The position numbers and the translations under genes were made by a program. From Betaproteobacteria bacterium (GTDB taxonomy: Bacteria > Pseudomonadota > Gammaproteobacteria > Burkholderiales > Rhodocyclaceae), in contig JAGWUW010000033.1 of assembly GCA_028868235.1 (NCBI GenBank), positions 1 through 13,086 on the forward strand: DNA of 13,086 nucleotides, read 5' to 3'. The notes under the pieces are model-generated. The model was not told where the DNA came from. It saw nothing but the letters and a program-made list of their open reading frames with translations, and ran no database searches. Below are positions 1-7,395 of the stretch, one piece after another. Numbering within the stretch: the first letter of the stretch is position 1; the number at the start of each line of letters is the position of its first letter.

Positions 1-1729
1 AGGGACGCCAATTCAACTGGTATTCATAACCCTGGATATGAACATTTTCCAGGTTAACTGCACTGTCGGCGCGGCCGTAGGGATATACGGCGTAATTCAC
101 CGCGTTCATGCGCAAACTCTGCGCCTCCTTGTCATCCGGCGTACTGGCAGGCAGCGCCAGCGGTAATATTTGGATGTAGTTGGGAATTTTCTCGCTGAAT
201 ACACGAAGATCAGCAGTAGCCCGATATTCCTTCAATTCGGCCAGATAGCCAAGTTCTAGAGTATCAATCTGCTCCGGTTTTACTCCCTGAGCAAGGTAGA
301 GGATATCGACCAGTCCTGTTCCCCCAACATCTCGTCGCTCCGAATGCCCAGCCACTTCATAAAGACTTGGGTTGCGATGTGCCCGCGAAGCAACGAAACG
401 AATAGTGTGCCCAGGCATCACGTGAAAACTCACACTACCTCTCGGGTCGAACATCGCGCCGGTGAGATTGTCGTGTTCGTAACTCGCCCCCAAGTTGAAG
501 AGCAGGGGGTCCATGGGGCGGTATTCGAGATTTCCGAATGCGCGATAGGCGAAGCGACTCTTCCACTCCGTCGAGGTGAATTGCTCATACGACTGCACTG
601 AAGTGGATTTCAGACCGCTCCCCCACATGAGGCGCAGACTCTTACGAGGGGAGAGCAGGTGCTCGAATTCCAACTCATGCTGCTGCGAGTGCCCCCCCGG
701 ATCAACTTGGGGATAGAAGGTTACCGATGTCGGTGCAGCCAGATCGGTCGTAAAATTTACCCGCGTAGTATACGGTCCTTGCGCCCAATCATCAGTATAG
801 CCGTAGCGCAGCTTGGTTTCTTCCGTCGCCGAGATGGTTCGACGCCACAGGATACTGAAGGCTGTAGAGGACTGCTCGAGATTACGCAGCGGATCGTTGA
901 GCGGGCTACCGGGACGGCCATATTGCGACACATCGCGCGCAAAGGTACCTGTCAGTTGCAGTTCGTCGCGATCGGTTAGCGGAATGTCGGCCCGCAGATC
1001 GAACAATTGGGATTGACGGTTATCCGGAGAATAAGTCCATTTGCCGCTGTAGAACCCATATTGAAAACCATCATCCTCAAAAGACCGTGCCGTAAATCGG
1101 ATGTTGGCATCGCCGACACTCCCCCCCCAGCGCAAGACCTCATCCCGGATTCCATTGTTGCCGTGGTTGGCCGAAACCATCCAGCCCTTGGTCAAGGCCG
1201 GGTCGATGGTGATGATATTGATCACCCCCATGAAGGCGTTGGAACCGTAGGAAACAGTATTGGAGCCGCGAATGACCTCGATGCGTTCGATATTCTCCAG
1301 CGCCACCGGCAACAGATTCCAGTTAACGCCAGATTTGAAGAGCGGCGAGTACTGGGAACGTCCGTCGACCAGTACCTGTACGCGCGGCCCGTATTCCTCA
1401 CTGGACAGGCCATAGTTCAACCCATGATAGGCAACGATGGCTGGGTCCTGATTGTGCGAGGTGACCTGAAATCCCGGCACCAGACGCAGCAAATCCTCTA
1501 CCGTACGCATGCCGGAAGCGCGGATCATCTCCTGATCGATGACCGTAACCGATGCGGGTGTTTCGGAAAGTTGCTGGGGCAAGCGGCTAACCGAAGCAAC
1601 GACCGGCAGACTGGAAAAGAAAACGTCCTCCTCCGCATGTACTGGCAAGGCCATTGCGACGACAAGCAGTAGTGGCAAGCGAGGAGACAACAGTGCGAAG
1701 AAGAGAGTCTTGGTATTCACGGCATCCAT
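1..1729 (-). CDS. TonB-dependent outer-membrane receptor, partial (C-terminus beyond the left edge)
   Basis: The minus-strand frame stays open from an ATG at 1729 to the window edge, giving 576 residues without a stop. Residues 1-32 form a signal peptide (hydrophobic run about 9-30, likely cut after VHA). A plug domain follows at about 50-175: SETPASVTVID, then VDGRSQYSPLF, ENIERIEVIRG and GVINIIT, the classic TonB-receptor plug signatures. From about 180 onward, alternating polar/aromatic strands fit the start of a 22-strand beta-barrel. The family imports siderophores, cobalamin and similar ligands using TonB-ExbBD energy; the substrate cannot be read from this sequence. No strong Shine-Dalgarno precedes the ATG (GGGG lies 12 nt away), and the frame is open upstream to a stop at 1805-1807, but the chosen ATG gives a clean signal peptide. 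It appears to be a separate unit from mscS, 140 bp upstream. Its wobble positions look somewhat more AT-rich than those of its neighbours. Confidence 0.9.
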   Translation of the reverse strand, partial: MDAVNTKTLFFALLSPRLPLLLVVAMALPVHAEEDVFFSSLPVVASVSRLPQQLSETPASVTVIDQEMIRASGMRTVEDLLRLVPGFQVTSHNQDPAIVAYHGLNYGLSSEEYGPRVQVLVDGRSQYSPLFKSGVNWNLLPVALENIERIEVIRGSNTVSYGSNAFMGVINIITIDPALTKGWMVSANHGNNGIRDEVLRWGGSVGDANIRFTARSFEDDGFQYGFYSGKWTYSPDNRQSQLFDLRADIPLTDRDELQLTGTFARDVSQYGRPGSPLNDPLRNLEQSSTAFSILWRRTISATEETKLRYGYTDDWAQGPYTTRVNFTTDLAAPTSVTFYPQVDPGGHSQQHELEFEHLLSPRKSLRLMWGSGLKSTSVQSYEQFTSTEWKSRFAYRAFGNLEYRPMDPLLFNLGASYEHDNLTGAMFDPRGSVSFHVMPGHTIRFVASRAHRNPSLYEVAGHSERRDVGGTGLVDILYLAQGVKPEQIDTLELGYLAELKEYRATADLRVFSEKIPNYIQILPLALPASTPDDKEAQSLRMNAVNYAVYPYGRADSAVNLENVHIQGYEYQLNWRP

Positions 1730-1801
1730 TCGACAAACCAGCCCCAAGACGATCCCGGCTAGCCCGAGGACACTCTGTCTAAACCACGGTGGCCGCAGCG
1801 C

Positions 1802-1850
1802 ATTTTAACAAAAATTAACATTATGAAACCTAGGGAAAAAGCCAGGTCAA
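1802..1850 (-). promoter_or_regulatory. Possible promoter region for the TonB-dependent receptor
   Basis: This AT-rich stretch lies in the 140-bp gap between mscS and the receptor. On the minus strand two weak sigma70-like pairs can be seen. One is TTGACC (1850-1845) with CATAAT (1825-1820), whose 19-nt spacer is long. The other is GTTTCA (1829-1824) with TAAAAT (1807-1802), whose spacer is 16 nt. Neither is convincing alone. No Fur box or riboswitch was recognised. The rest of the gap (1730-1801 and 1851-1869) shows no clear terminator hairpin after mscS. Confidence 0.25.
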
Positions 1851-1869
1851 CACCCGCCGAAACCAGCTT

Positions 1870-3129
1870 TCATGCACCGGGTATCAAACGTACTTCTCTT
1901 TGTGGAAAAGGTATCGCGATGCTGTTTTCCTTGAAGGCCCGCCAGATAGCGAAATTGACATCGGACACAATATTGCCCTTGCCCTCCTCCGGGTCGTTGA
2001 TCCAGAAGCCAAGCTCGAGATTGATGGCACTATCAGCGAACTGCGTCAGGAAAACTTTGGGGGGCGGGTCAACCATCGCGCGAGGATGCGCTTGCGCGGC
2101 CTCGACCATCAAGCGGCAAGCCAACTCGAGATCGCTGTCATAGGCCACGCCGACACTGGTCGCTAGGCGAATCCGTGAATTGGAATAGGTCTGGTTCTGG
2201 ACTGTCGTACCGATCAGAGTTTCGTTCGGCACGATGAACTCACTCCCACCAGGATGCTTGAGTACGGTGTAACGCGTGGTGATCTGCGTCACCTCACCAC
2301 TGTCGCTACCGACCTGGACAATATTGCCGATGCGAATAGACCGATCGAGCAGGATGATGAAACCGGACACATAGTTGCTGGCGATCTTCTGCAGGCCGAA
2401 ACCGAGACCCACACCGAGCGCGCCGGTGAATACCGACAGCGCCGTCATGTCGATGCCGACCAACGCCAGGCTGGTCAGAATGGCGACCACAGTCAGCGCT
2501 GCCTTGGCGACACGCACCCCGACGATGCGGAGGTTGGCATCCAGGGTCTGGATGCGCATCAGTTTCGCCTCGATCACGCCAGCCACCCACAGCGCGAAGA
2601 CGACAGTCAGGAATATGGTAGCGACCCCGCGGAGGACCGTCCACAGATCGATTTGCTGCTTACCGACGTGGAACTGAACGCTCTCCATCGCATCGATGAC
2701 ATAGGGTGCCAAATCGGTGATGTAAAGTGCCAGCCAGCCCCACACCGTGGCCGCGATGATGCGTTCCCAGGCAGCGAGCCAAGTAGCGCTCGGGAAAGCC
2801 TGGCGCAACACGAAAACGACGCCGCGGACCAAGGCCAGCGAACCAAGCAACGGCATGGCCAGCTTGAGTAGGTTGAGGTGGATAAAAGAACCGAGCGTAC
2901 CCAGAGCGATGCCTGTCAGCAGCATGCCCGTCAGGGGAAAAACCAGACGAGCACCGGCGTCGGAGAGGCGCCCCGCCCCCTCTTCGTGACGACTCTGCCA
3001 CCAGCGTGCGATGAGCAGGGCCGATCCAATGCAAGCGACCAGTGCGATAACCTGCCAGATGAACCCCGGATCGCGGACGTCAGCCAGCAGATCGCTGATC
3101 AGGCGCAATGCCTGGCTTTTCTCGCTCAT
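1870..3129 (-). CDS. MscS-family small-conductance mechanosensitive channel
   Basis: The 419-residue inner-membrane protein would open under membrane tension to release solutes during hypo-osmotic shock. Several hydrophobic segments (about 24-42, 64-85, 90-108, 120-140, 165-187, 207-225) precede the pore helix and hinge at about 230-262. That segment has the Gly/Ala-rich pattern of the MscS pore (GALGVGLGFGLQKIASNYVSG). The soluble beta domain follows (RSIRIGNIVQV, then GGSEFIVPNETLIG), and an alpha/beta C-terminal domain ends near IPFPQREVRL. It has more N-terminal helices than the three-helix E. coli MscS (286 aa), so it belongs to a longer subclass. The start ATG overlaps the upstream methyltransferase stop as ATGA, and a GGAG lies 8 nt before it, which suggests translational coupling. 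It is the last gene of the unit. The family call is secure; gating and ion selectivity are not readable. Confidence 0.93.
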   Translation of the reverse strand: MSEKSQALRLISDLLADVRDPGFIWQVIALVACIGSALLIARWWQSRHEEGAGRLSDAGARLVFPLTGMLLTGIALGTLGSFIHLNLLKLAMPLLGSLALVRGVVFVLRQAFPSATWLAAWERIIAATVWGWLALYITDLAPYVIDAMESVQFHVGKQQIDLWTVLRGVATIFLTVVFALWVAGVIEAKLMRIQTLDANLRIVGVRVAKAALTVVAILTSLALVGIDMTALSVFTGALGVGLGFGLQKIASNYVSGFIILLDRSIRIGNIVQVGSDSGEVTQITTRYTVLKHPGGSEFIVPNETLIGTTVQNQTYSNSRIRLATSVGVAYDSDLELACRLMVEAAQAHPRAMVDPPPKVFLTQFADSAINLELGFWINDPEEGKGNIVSDVNFAIWRAFKENSIAIPFPQREVRLIPGA

Positions 3130-4388
3130 ACCTCGCGCTCCAGCGCGGCGGCAAAAAAGCCGTCGGTATTGTGTTTGTGCGGCAACAGGCGCAGCACATC
3201 GCCTTCATAGGCGACACCCTGTTTGCCGAGCACGGAGGAAGCCTGCAACAGCGTGAATTCTGGATGCTTTTCCAGGAAGGCGTCGACAATGGCATCGTTC
3301 TCGGCAGTCAACAGGCTGCAGGTTGCATATACCAAGCGACCACCGGGGCGTACCAGCGTGGCTGCTGCCTCGAGTATCGAGGCCTGCTTGATAGTCAGTT
3401 CGGCCACCGAGGTTTCGCTCTGCCGCCATTTCAGGTCCGGATTGCGACGCAAGGTACCGAGGCCGGAGCATGGCGCGTCGACCAGCACACGATCGGCCTT
3501 GCCGGCTAGGCGCTTGATTTTCTGGTCGCGCTCGTGCTCGATGCGACCCGGATGAACGTTGGACAGACCAGAACGGGCCAAGCGCGGCTTCAGGTTGGCC
3601 AAGCGCTTGTCGGATACATCGAAGGCATATAGGCGGCCGGTATTGCGCATCAGGGCACCGAGCAGCAAGGTCTTACCACCGGCACCGGCGCAGAAATCGA
3701 CAACCATCTCGCCGCGTTTCGGTTCAAGCAGGAAACCGAGCAACTGACTGCCCTCGTCCTGTACCTCGAAAGCCCCCTCCAGGAACAGCGGATGCTTGGC
3801 CAGCGCCGGCTTGTCGCGCAGGCGGATGGCTAACGGTGACAGGGCGCTAGGTACCGCGGCGATGCCATCGGTAGCCAATTTCTCGAGTACCGTTTCACGA
3901 TTGGCTTTCAGCGTATTGACGCGCAGATCGAGCGGTGCCGACTGGTTCATCGCCCTGGCCAGGGCGAGGGTCTCGTCCGCTCCGAATTGTTGCTCCAGGC
4001 GCACGTACAGCCAATCCGGCAGATCACAACGAACAGCAGGCGGGAAATCGGCTTCCGGCATGGCCTTGGCGGCGGCAAGCCATTCTTCCTCGCTGGCCTT
4101 GAGCACCGGTGCCAGTTCACGTTGGCTCCAGCCGCGAACCAGTGCCAGGGCAGCCAGCAGGCGGTGGCGGTCGGATAATTGACCAGCGCAGCGTGCCTCA
4201 ATGCTCCGCCCGCGCCGCAGCACGGCAAACACCGTTTCGGCGACGAAGGCCCGATCGGCATGTCCCAGTTGGCGATGCTCGCGAAAATAACGCGACACGA
4301 CCGCATCGGCCGGATGATCGAATCGCAGCAACTGGCCGAGAACAGCCTCAGCGTGGGCGAAGAGGGCTGGGGTAAAGCGGGCTTTCAT
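3126..4388 (-). CDS. RsmB/NOP-family SAM-dependent RNA (cytosine-5) methyltransferase
   Basis: This 420-residue cytosolic enzyme should transfer a methyl group from S-adenosylmethionine to C5 of a cytosine in RNA, probably rRNA. The SAM-binding loop is DFCAGAGGKT (231-240). The catalytic pair typical of this family is visible: Cys307 in VDAPCSGLGT and Cys357 in ATCS. The C-terminal NTDGFFAA (about 407-414) is also characteristic. The N-terminal ~140 residues are helical and resemble the NusB-like or PUA-less lead region of RsmB relatives. Length is close to that of E. coli RsmB (429 aa). However, the neighbourhood (DUF3108, purN) is not that of the usual fmt-linked rsmB, so it may be a paralogue with another target; I give no symbol for that reason. 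A TAGGA lies 5 nt before the ATG. The ATG overlaps the stop of the DUF3108 gene by 4 nt (ATGA), and its own stop overlaps mscS in the same way. Confidence 0.92.
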   Translation of the reverse strand: MKARFTPALFAHAEAVLGQLLRFDHPADAVVSRYFREHRQLGHADRAFVAETVFAVLRRGRSIEARCAGQLSDRHRLLAALALVRGWSQRELAPVLKASEEEWLAAAKAMPEADFPPAVRCDLPDWLYVRLEQQFGADETLALARAMNQSAPLDLRVNTLKANRETVLEKLATDGIAAVPSALSPLAIRLRDKPALAKHPLFLEGAFEVQDEGSQLLGFLLEPKRGEMVVDFCAGAGGKTLLLGALMRNTGRLYAFDVSDKRLANLKPRLARSGLSNVHPGRIEHERDQKIKRLAGKADRVLVDAPCSGLGTLRRNPDLKWRQSETSVAELTIKQASILEAAATLVRPGGRLVYATCSLLTAENDAIVDAFLEKHPEFTLLQASSVLGKQGVAYEGDVLRLLPHKHNTDGFFAAALEREV

Positions 4389-5353
4389 GGAGTTCCTAAT
4401 TCGGTGGCGATCTGCTCAAAAACATCGCCTTTCTTGTCGGTAAATCGTATTTTAACCGGCAAACGGTGATGATCGAGAGCCAGCCAGATTTCGGTGACGC
4501 TGTCTGTCATGGCACGCAGATGCAGGGTGTGGAAACGGCCGGCCGGGGTATCAATATCCTCCTCCCCGAGCGAGTCAAGGGCATAGCGTTCATATTTCTT
4601 GCCGGTTACCACGCCGACCGTGGCACCCGATTCCGGCTGACGGAGGTAGGCCAGTTGGTAGTTGAGCGACAGGATGTCCTGTGTTCCCGGTGCAATCGGC
4701 CGCGTCTGGCCGTCACGTGCCAGCAGAACCTGCGTAGCCGTCCAGTCGAAGTCGGCGTTCTCGTTGTTATCCTTGCCGTTTTTCCGGCTCAGGTACTGCT
4801 CAGGTTGCAACCCCCCGGCTACCAAGCGCCCCCTGCTCTCACTTTCGAAACGGACGCTCTTGAACAAGGCCACCAGACCGGTGGTTTCGGTCATTCCATA
4901 CAGGTGGTAGCGGCCATCTTCGGTGAATTCCCAGCGATGTTCGGCTCGACCGATCCGGAAACCGTCAGCCCCCTTCAGGATGGCAAAACGAATGAAGCCA
5001 TTAGCTGGCAACAGCGGCTTGGCCGGTTCCGGCGGTTGACTGACAGTATCCGCCTTGGGCTCGTCTGTCGGGACCGTAACCTCCGGTTCCGTCGGTGCCA
5101 CAGGGACTGTCGGAAGATGCGCACTTGGTTTTGCGCTAGCCAGCGGGGCTGGTTTTATTTTGGACCGAGGTTTCGTTGCCGGTTTATGTTCTGCCAAAGG
5201 TTTGGCTGGACTGACGGGTGGCGGCTGCAATTCGGCGCGCAGCGCAGGTGGTTCTTCCGCCGCACCGCCGAATAATTCGATATCGGTCCCGAACAGGGCG
5301 ACGGCATGGATGCCTAGCGAAGCCGCCAGCGCCAGGACGATGGCGATCGGCAT
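4385..5353 (-). CDS. DUF3108 protein with a TonB-like membrane anchor and proline-rich linker
   Basis: The protein has 322 residues and unknown function. It has one N-terminal hydrophobic helix (3-22), then a Pro/Lys-rich basic stretch (about 43-76), a Pro/Glu/Thr stretch (about 80-112), and a beta-rich domain from about 115 to the end. The last part matches what I know of DUF3108 proteins, which are predicted periplasmic (tracts such as FKSVRFESESRG, TPAGRFHTLHLR and EIWLALDHHRLPVKIRF). The expected topology is cytoplasmic N-terminus with the bulk in the periplasm. The helix carries Ser12 and His16 in an S-x3-H arrangement, the spacing found in the TonB transmembrane helix. AGGA lies 4 nt before the ATG. 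The purN stop is 6 nt upstream and the methyltransferase overlaps the 3' end by 4 nt, so it is co-transcribed with both. The DUF3108 call rests on domain resemblance and on its place beside purN; its role remains open. Confidence 0.82.
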   Translation of the reverse strand: MPIAIVLALAASLGIHAVALFGTDIELFGGAAEEPPALRAELQPPPVSPAKPLAEHKPATKPRSKIKPAPLASAKPSAHLPTVPVAPTEPEVTVPTDEPKADTVSQPPEPAKPLLPANGFIRFAILKGADGFRIGRAEHRWEFTEDGRYHLYGMTETTGLVALFKSVRFESESRGRLVAGGLQPEQYLSRKNGKDNNENADFDWTATQVLLARDGQTRPIAPGTQDILSLNYQLAYLRQPESGATVGVVTGKKYERYALDSLGEEDIDTPAGRFHTLHLRAMTDSVTEIWLALDHHRLPVKIRFTDKKGDVFEQIATELGTP

Positions 5354-5359
5354 GAAGTC

Positions 5360-6007
5360 CTAGCGCAGCACCGGCGAGATAAAGGCTGCGCCGTCGGCCA
5401 AATCGCCAGCCAACCGTACCCGACCATGATCCAATGCCAACTTGCCCTCGGCAAACCAGCGCACAGCCTGTGGATAGATCAGGTGCTCCTGGCGTAGCAC
5501 GCGAGCCGACAGTGTTTCTTCACTGTCGCTATCGAGAACAGGCACGGCGGCCTGAATGATGACCGGACCGTGATCCAGCGTCGGCGTCACAAAATGGACG
5601 GTACAGCCGTGGATGCGTACCCCCTCTTCCAGAGCCCGCTGGTGGGTGTGCAGACCAGGGAAGGAAGGTAGCAGTGACGGATGGATATTCATCAGCCGCC
5701 CTTCGTAATGGCGTACGAAGCCTTCGCTCAGGATACGCATGAAGCCGGCCAGCACAACCAGATCGGGTGAAAAGCCGTCGATGCACTCGGCCAGCGCAGC
5801 GTCGAAAGCCTCGCGACCGGCAAAGGCCTTGTGGTCGATGTAATGGGTAGCGATACCGGCTTTTGTCGCCGATTCCAATCCCTTGGCATCAGGCCGATTG
5901 CTGATCACGGCAGCGATGTTCACGGACAGATTGCCGGCATCGCGGGCGGCGATCAACGCCTCCATGTTGCTGCCGCGTCCGGAAATCAGGATGACGATAT
6001 TCTTCAT
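5360..6007 (-). CDS. purN: Phosphoribosylglycinamide formyltransferase (GAR transformylase 1)
   Basis: PurN transfers a formyl group from 10-formyltetrahydrofolate to GAR, giving FGAR, the third step of de novo purine synthesis in the cytosol. The 215-residue length matches the family (about 190-215). The phosphate-binding ISGRGSN lies at 8-14. The folate-site and catalytic block MNIHPSLLPSFPG contains Asn107 and His109, and the catalytic Asp145 lies in TLDHGP, so the Asn/His/Asp triad is complete. The ATG overlaps the stop of the upstream lipoprotein gene as ATGA, and GGTGAG lies 9 nt before it. Placement among envelope genes, away from purM, is unusual compared with genomes that carry purMN together. 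Any purine regulation would have to act at the dedA promoter, as no PurR-like operator is visible inside the unit. Confidence 0.96.
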   Translation of the reverse strand: MKNIVILISGRGSNMEALIAARDAGNLSVNIAAVISNRPDAKGLESATKAGIATHYIDHKAFAGREAFDAALAECIDGFSPDLVVLAGFMRILSEGFVRHYEGRLMNIHPSLLPSFPGLHTHQRALEEGVRIHGCTVHFVTPTLDHGPVIIQAAVPVLDSDSEETLSARVLRQEHLIYPQAVRWFAEGKLALDHGRVRLAGDLADGAAFISPVLR

Positions 6008-6711
6008 TTCAAAAAACTCACCGGGAGAAAGATGGTGCTGACCACCGAATGGGTCAGGCGGGATAGACCGCGCCCATTGCGGTCAGCAACAATCTTGGCC
6101 ATAAAGTCGAGCAGCCCCATGATGCGGCCGAACTCGCGTTCAAACGACAGGTTACGATTGGCTGGATCAAGCTCGTTGGAGAGCAAAAAAAGTTCCCCCG
6201 CTGCATTGCGGTCATGGCCCAGCTTCCATACAGCAACATCCATGTTGCGGGCGGAGTTGTAGAGCTTCATTTCGTTAAGGCTGTCGAGGATGTAGAACTC
6301 CTCCTTGTGCTCGAACGCCGCGTCGACCATGGTCAACAACCCGAATACCAGAGCGGCGACCCGGTCGCCGGTATAGGCCTCGTTAAAGGCCAATGATGCG
6401 GCCAGGCCCTCGCGTAGCCCATTCATTTCCGGCCAGCGCTGATAGAGGCGGGTCCGCAGGCGCTCTAGGGCAGCCTCGCGGCTTGGCTGACCGGCCTTTT
6501 TCCATTCCTTCGGATTACGCCGATAGAGCTTGTCGGCAATCAACAAGAGCCCCTCGACCACCTCGGAACGATTGGTATCGGCGATGCGGTCGACTTCAGT
6601 CTTGGCCAGGTATTTGGCATCTACGGTTGTATCAGTGCGACCGTCCTTACCCAGCTTCGTCGAGCAGGCCGCCGCCAGGATCAGGGCGAGGAGGACGGCC
6701 GGTCCGCGCAT
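6004..6711 (-). CDS. Predicted lipoprotein of unknown function
   Basis: I do not recognise this 235-residue protein. Its N-terminus is a short lipoprotein signal: Arg2, a hydrophobic run (4-15) and a lipobox ILAAAC with Cys16 as the lipidated residue. Ser follows at +2, which by the usual rule favours the outer membrane. The mature part looks mostly helical and charged (for example REAALERLRTRLYQRWP), with no repeats and no catalytic motif I can name. A mildly hydrophobic stretch near 120-133 (RVAALVFGLLTMVD) and a second near the C-terminus (STIFLPVSFL) could be buried helices. A good AAGGA lies 6 nt before the ATG. The ATG shares one base with the dedA stop (TGATG), and its own stop overlaps purN as ATGA. 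Co-expression with DedA, PurN and DUF3108 is therefore likely. The reading frame is strongly supported by these overlaps. Confidence 0.85.
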   Translation of the reverse strand: MRGPAVLLALILAAACSTKLGKDGRTDTTVDAKYLAKTEVDRIADTNRSEVVEGLLLIADKLYRRNPKEWKKAGQPSREAALERLRTRLYQRWPEMNGLREGLAASLAFNEAYTGDRVAALVFGLLTMVDAAFEHKEEFYILDSLNEMKLYNSARNMDVAVWKLGHDRNAAGELFLLSNELDPANRNLSFEREFGRIMGLLDFMAKIVADRNGRGLSRLTHSVVSTIFLPVSFLK

Positions 6712-7352
6712 CAGGCTTCCTTGCTCTTCACGTAGCCGATACCGATAGGAATCAGGGACGAGACGATGATGCCGATGATAATCAGCGACAGGTTGGCCTT
6801 GACCCAGGGCATGTTGCCGAGCCAGTAGCCAGCCAAAGATAACGATACCACCCAGCCCAGCGCGCCGATCAGGTTGAACAGCGTAAAGCGGGCATAACTC
6901 ATCGAGCCAATACCGGCCACGAACGGAGCAAAGGTCCGGAACAAGGGCAGGAATCGGGAAATGACCAAGGTTTTACCACCATGTTTCTCGTAGAAGGCAT
7001 GCGTCTTGACCAGCGCATCGCGATTGAAGAAGCGCGAGTTTTCCCAATGGAAGACTTTGGGTCCGAGAAAGCGCCCGATCTGGTAATTCGCCGTATTCCC
7101 GAGCACTGCCGCCATACTCAGCACGCCAATCAGCGTAAAGATATCCATGCCCCCCTCGCCGATGGCCGCCAGTGCCCCGGCCACGAAGAGCAGCGAATCG
7201 CCGGGCAGGAAGGGAGTAACCACGAAGCCCGTCTCGGCAAAGACGATGAAGAACAGGATGCCGTAGATCCACAGCCCGTACTGCTGAACCAGCACCGCAA
7301 GATGTTTGTCGAGGTGAAGAACGATGTCGATAAATTGGGGCAGGAGTTCCAT
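6711..7352 (-). CDS. dedA: DedA-family inner-membrane protein
   Basis: The 213-residue integral membrane protein is strikingly like E. coli DedA along its whole length. Shared tracts include ETGFVVTPFLPGDSLLFVAGA (from Glu40), FYEKHGGKT (120-128) and the family signature around RFLPLFRTFAPFVAG with Arg133 and Arg139. It has re-entrant and transmembrane hydrophobic segments near 28-46, 52-66, 72-88, 135-150, 158-178 and 188-206. DedA/VTT proteins are tied to recycling of the undecaprenyl-phosphate lipid carrier, membrane-potential maintenance and drug or alkali tolerance; the exact role of this member is not readable. It is first in a six-gene unit and is divergent from mutL across only 43 bp. 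No Shine-Dalgarno is visible before its ATG. The palindromic -10 box upstream would give a leader of about 23 nt. Confidence 0.95.
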   Translation of the reverse strand: MELLPQFIDIVLHLDKHLAVLVQQYGLWIYGILFFIVFAETGFVVTPFLPGDSLLFVAGALAAIGEGGMDIFTLIGVLSMAAVLGNTANYQIGRFLGPKVFHWENSRFFNRDALVKTHAFYEKHGGKTLVISRFLPLFRTFAPFVAGIGSMSYARFTLFNLIGALGWVVSLSLAGYWLGNMPWVKANLSLIIIGIIVSSLIPIGIGYVKSKEA

Positions 7353-7381
7353 GCAGCGCGCCGGGCTTTGGAGAAGGCCGC

Positions 7382-7389
7382 ATTATAAT
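7382..7389. promoter_or_regulatory. Palindromic ATTATAAT, consensus -10 box on both strands
   Basis: The octamer reads the same on both strands, so each strand carries a perfect TATAAT (plus 7384-7389; minus 7387-7382). It sits inside the 43-bp gap between the divergent dedA and mutL starts. No good -35 hexamer is found 16-18 nt upstream in either direction, and neither side has an extended TGn. Transcription would begin about 7 nt downstream: around 7396 rightward, at the mutL ATG itself, and around 7375 leftward. The match is direct; promoter activity is inference. Confidence 0.6.
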
Positions 7390-7395
7390 CCGCCC

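Noticed and set aside
1007..1672. Open frame of 221 codons on the plus strand
   Set aside because: It lies wholly antisense to the TonB-receptor plug coding region, whose motifs are unmistakable; the translation shows no family pattern.
1751..1768. GGCTAGCC palindrome upstream of the TonB receptor
   Set aside because: It is a short self-complementary restriction-site-like octamer with no T-tract and no repeated copy, so there are no grounds to call it an operator or terminator.
2254..2871. Open frame of 205 codons on the plus strand opposite mscS
   Set aside because: Its translation is rich in Asp, His, Gln and Arg, typical of the complement of a GC-rich membrane-protein gene, and it lacks any recognisable motif.
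4466..5275. Open frame of 269 codons on the plus strand
   Set aside because: It is antisense to the DUF3108 gene, which has good Shine-Dalgarno and operon spacing; the translation is Arg/Trp/Cys-rich shadow sequence.
7324..7395. Upstream in-frame extension of mutL (24 codons)
   Set aside because: The extension runs into dedA and shows no MutL homology; the conserved N-terminus begins at 7396.
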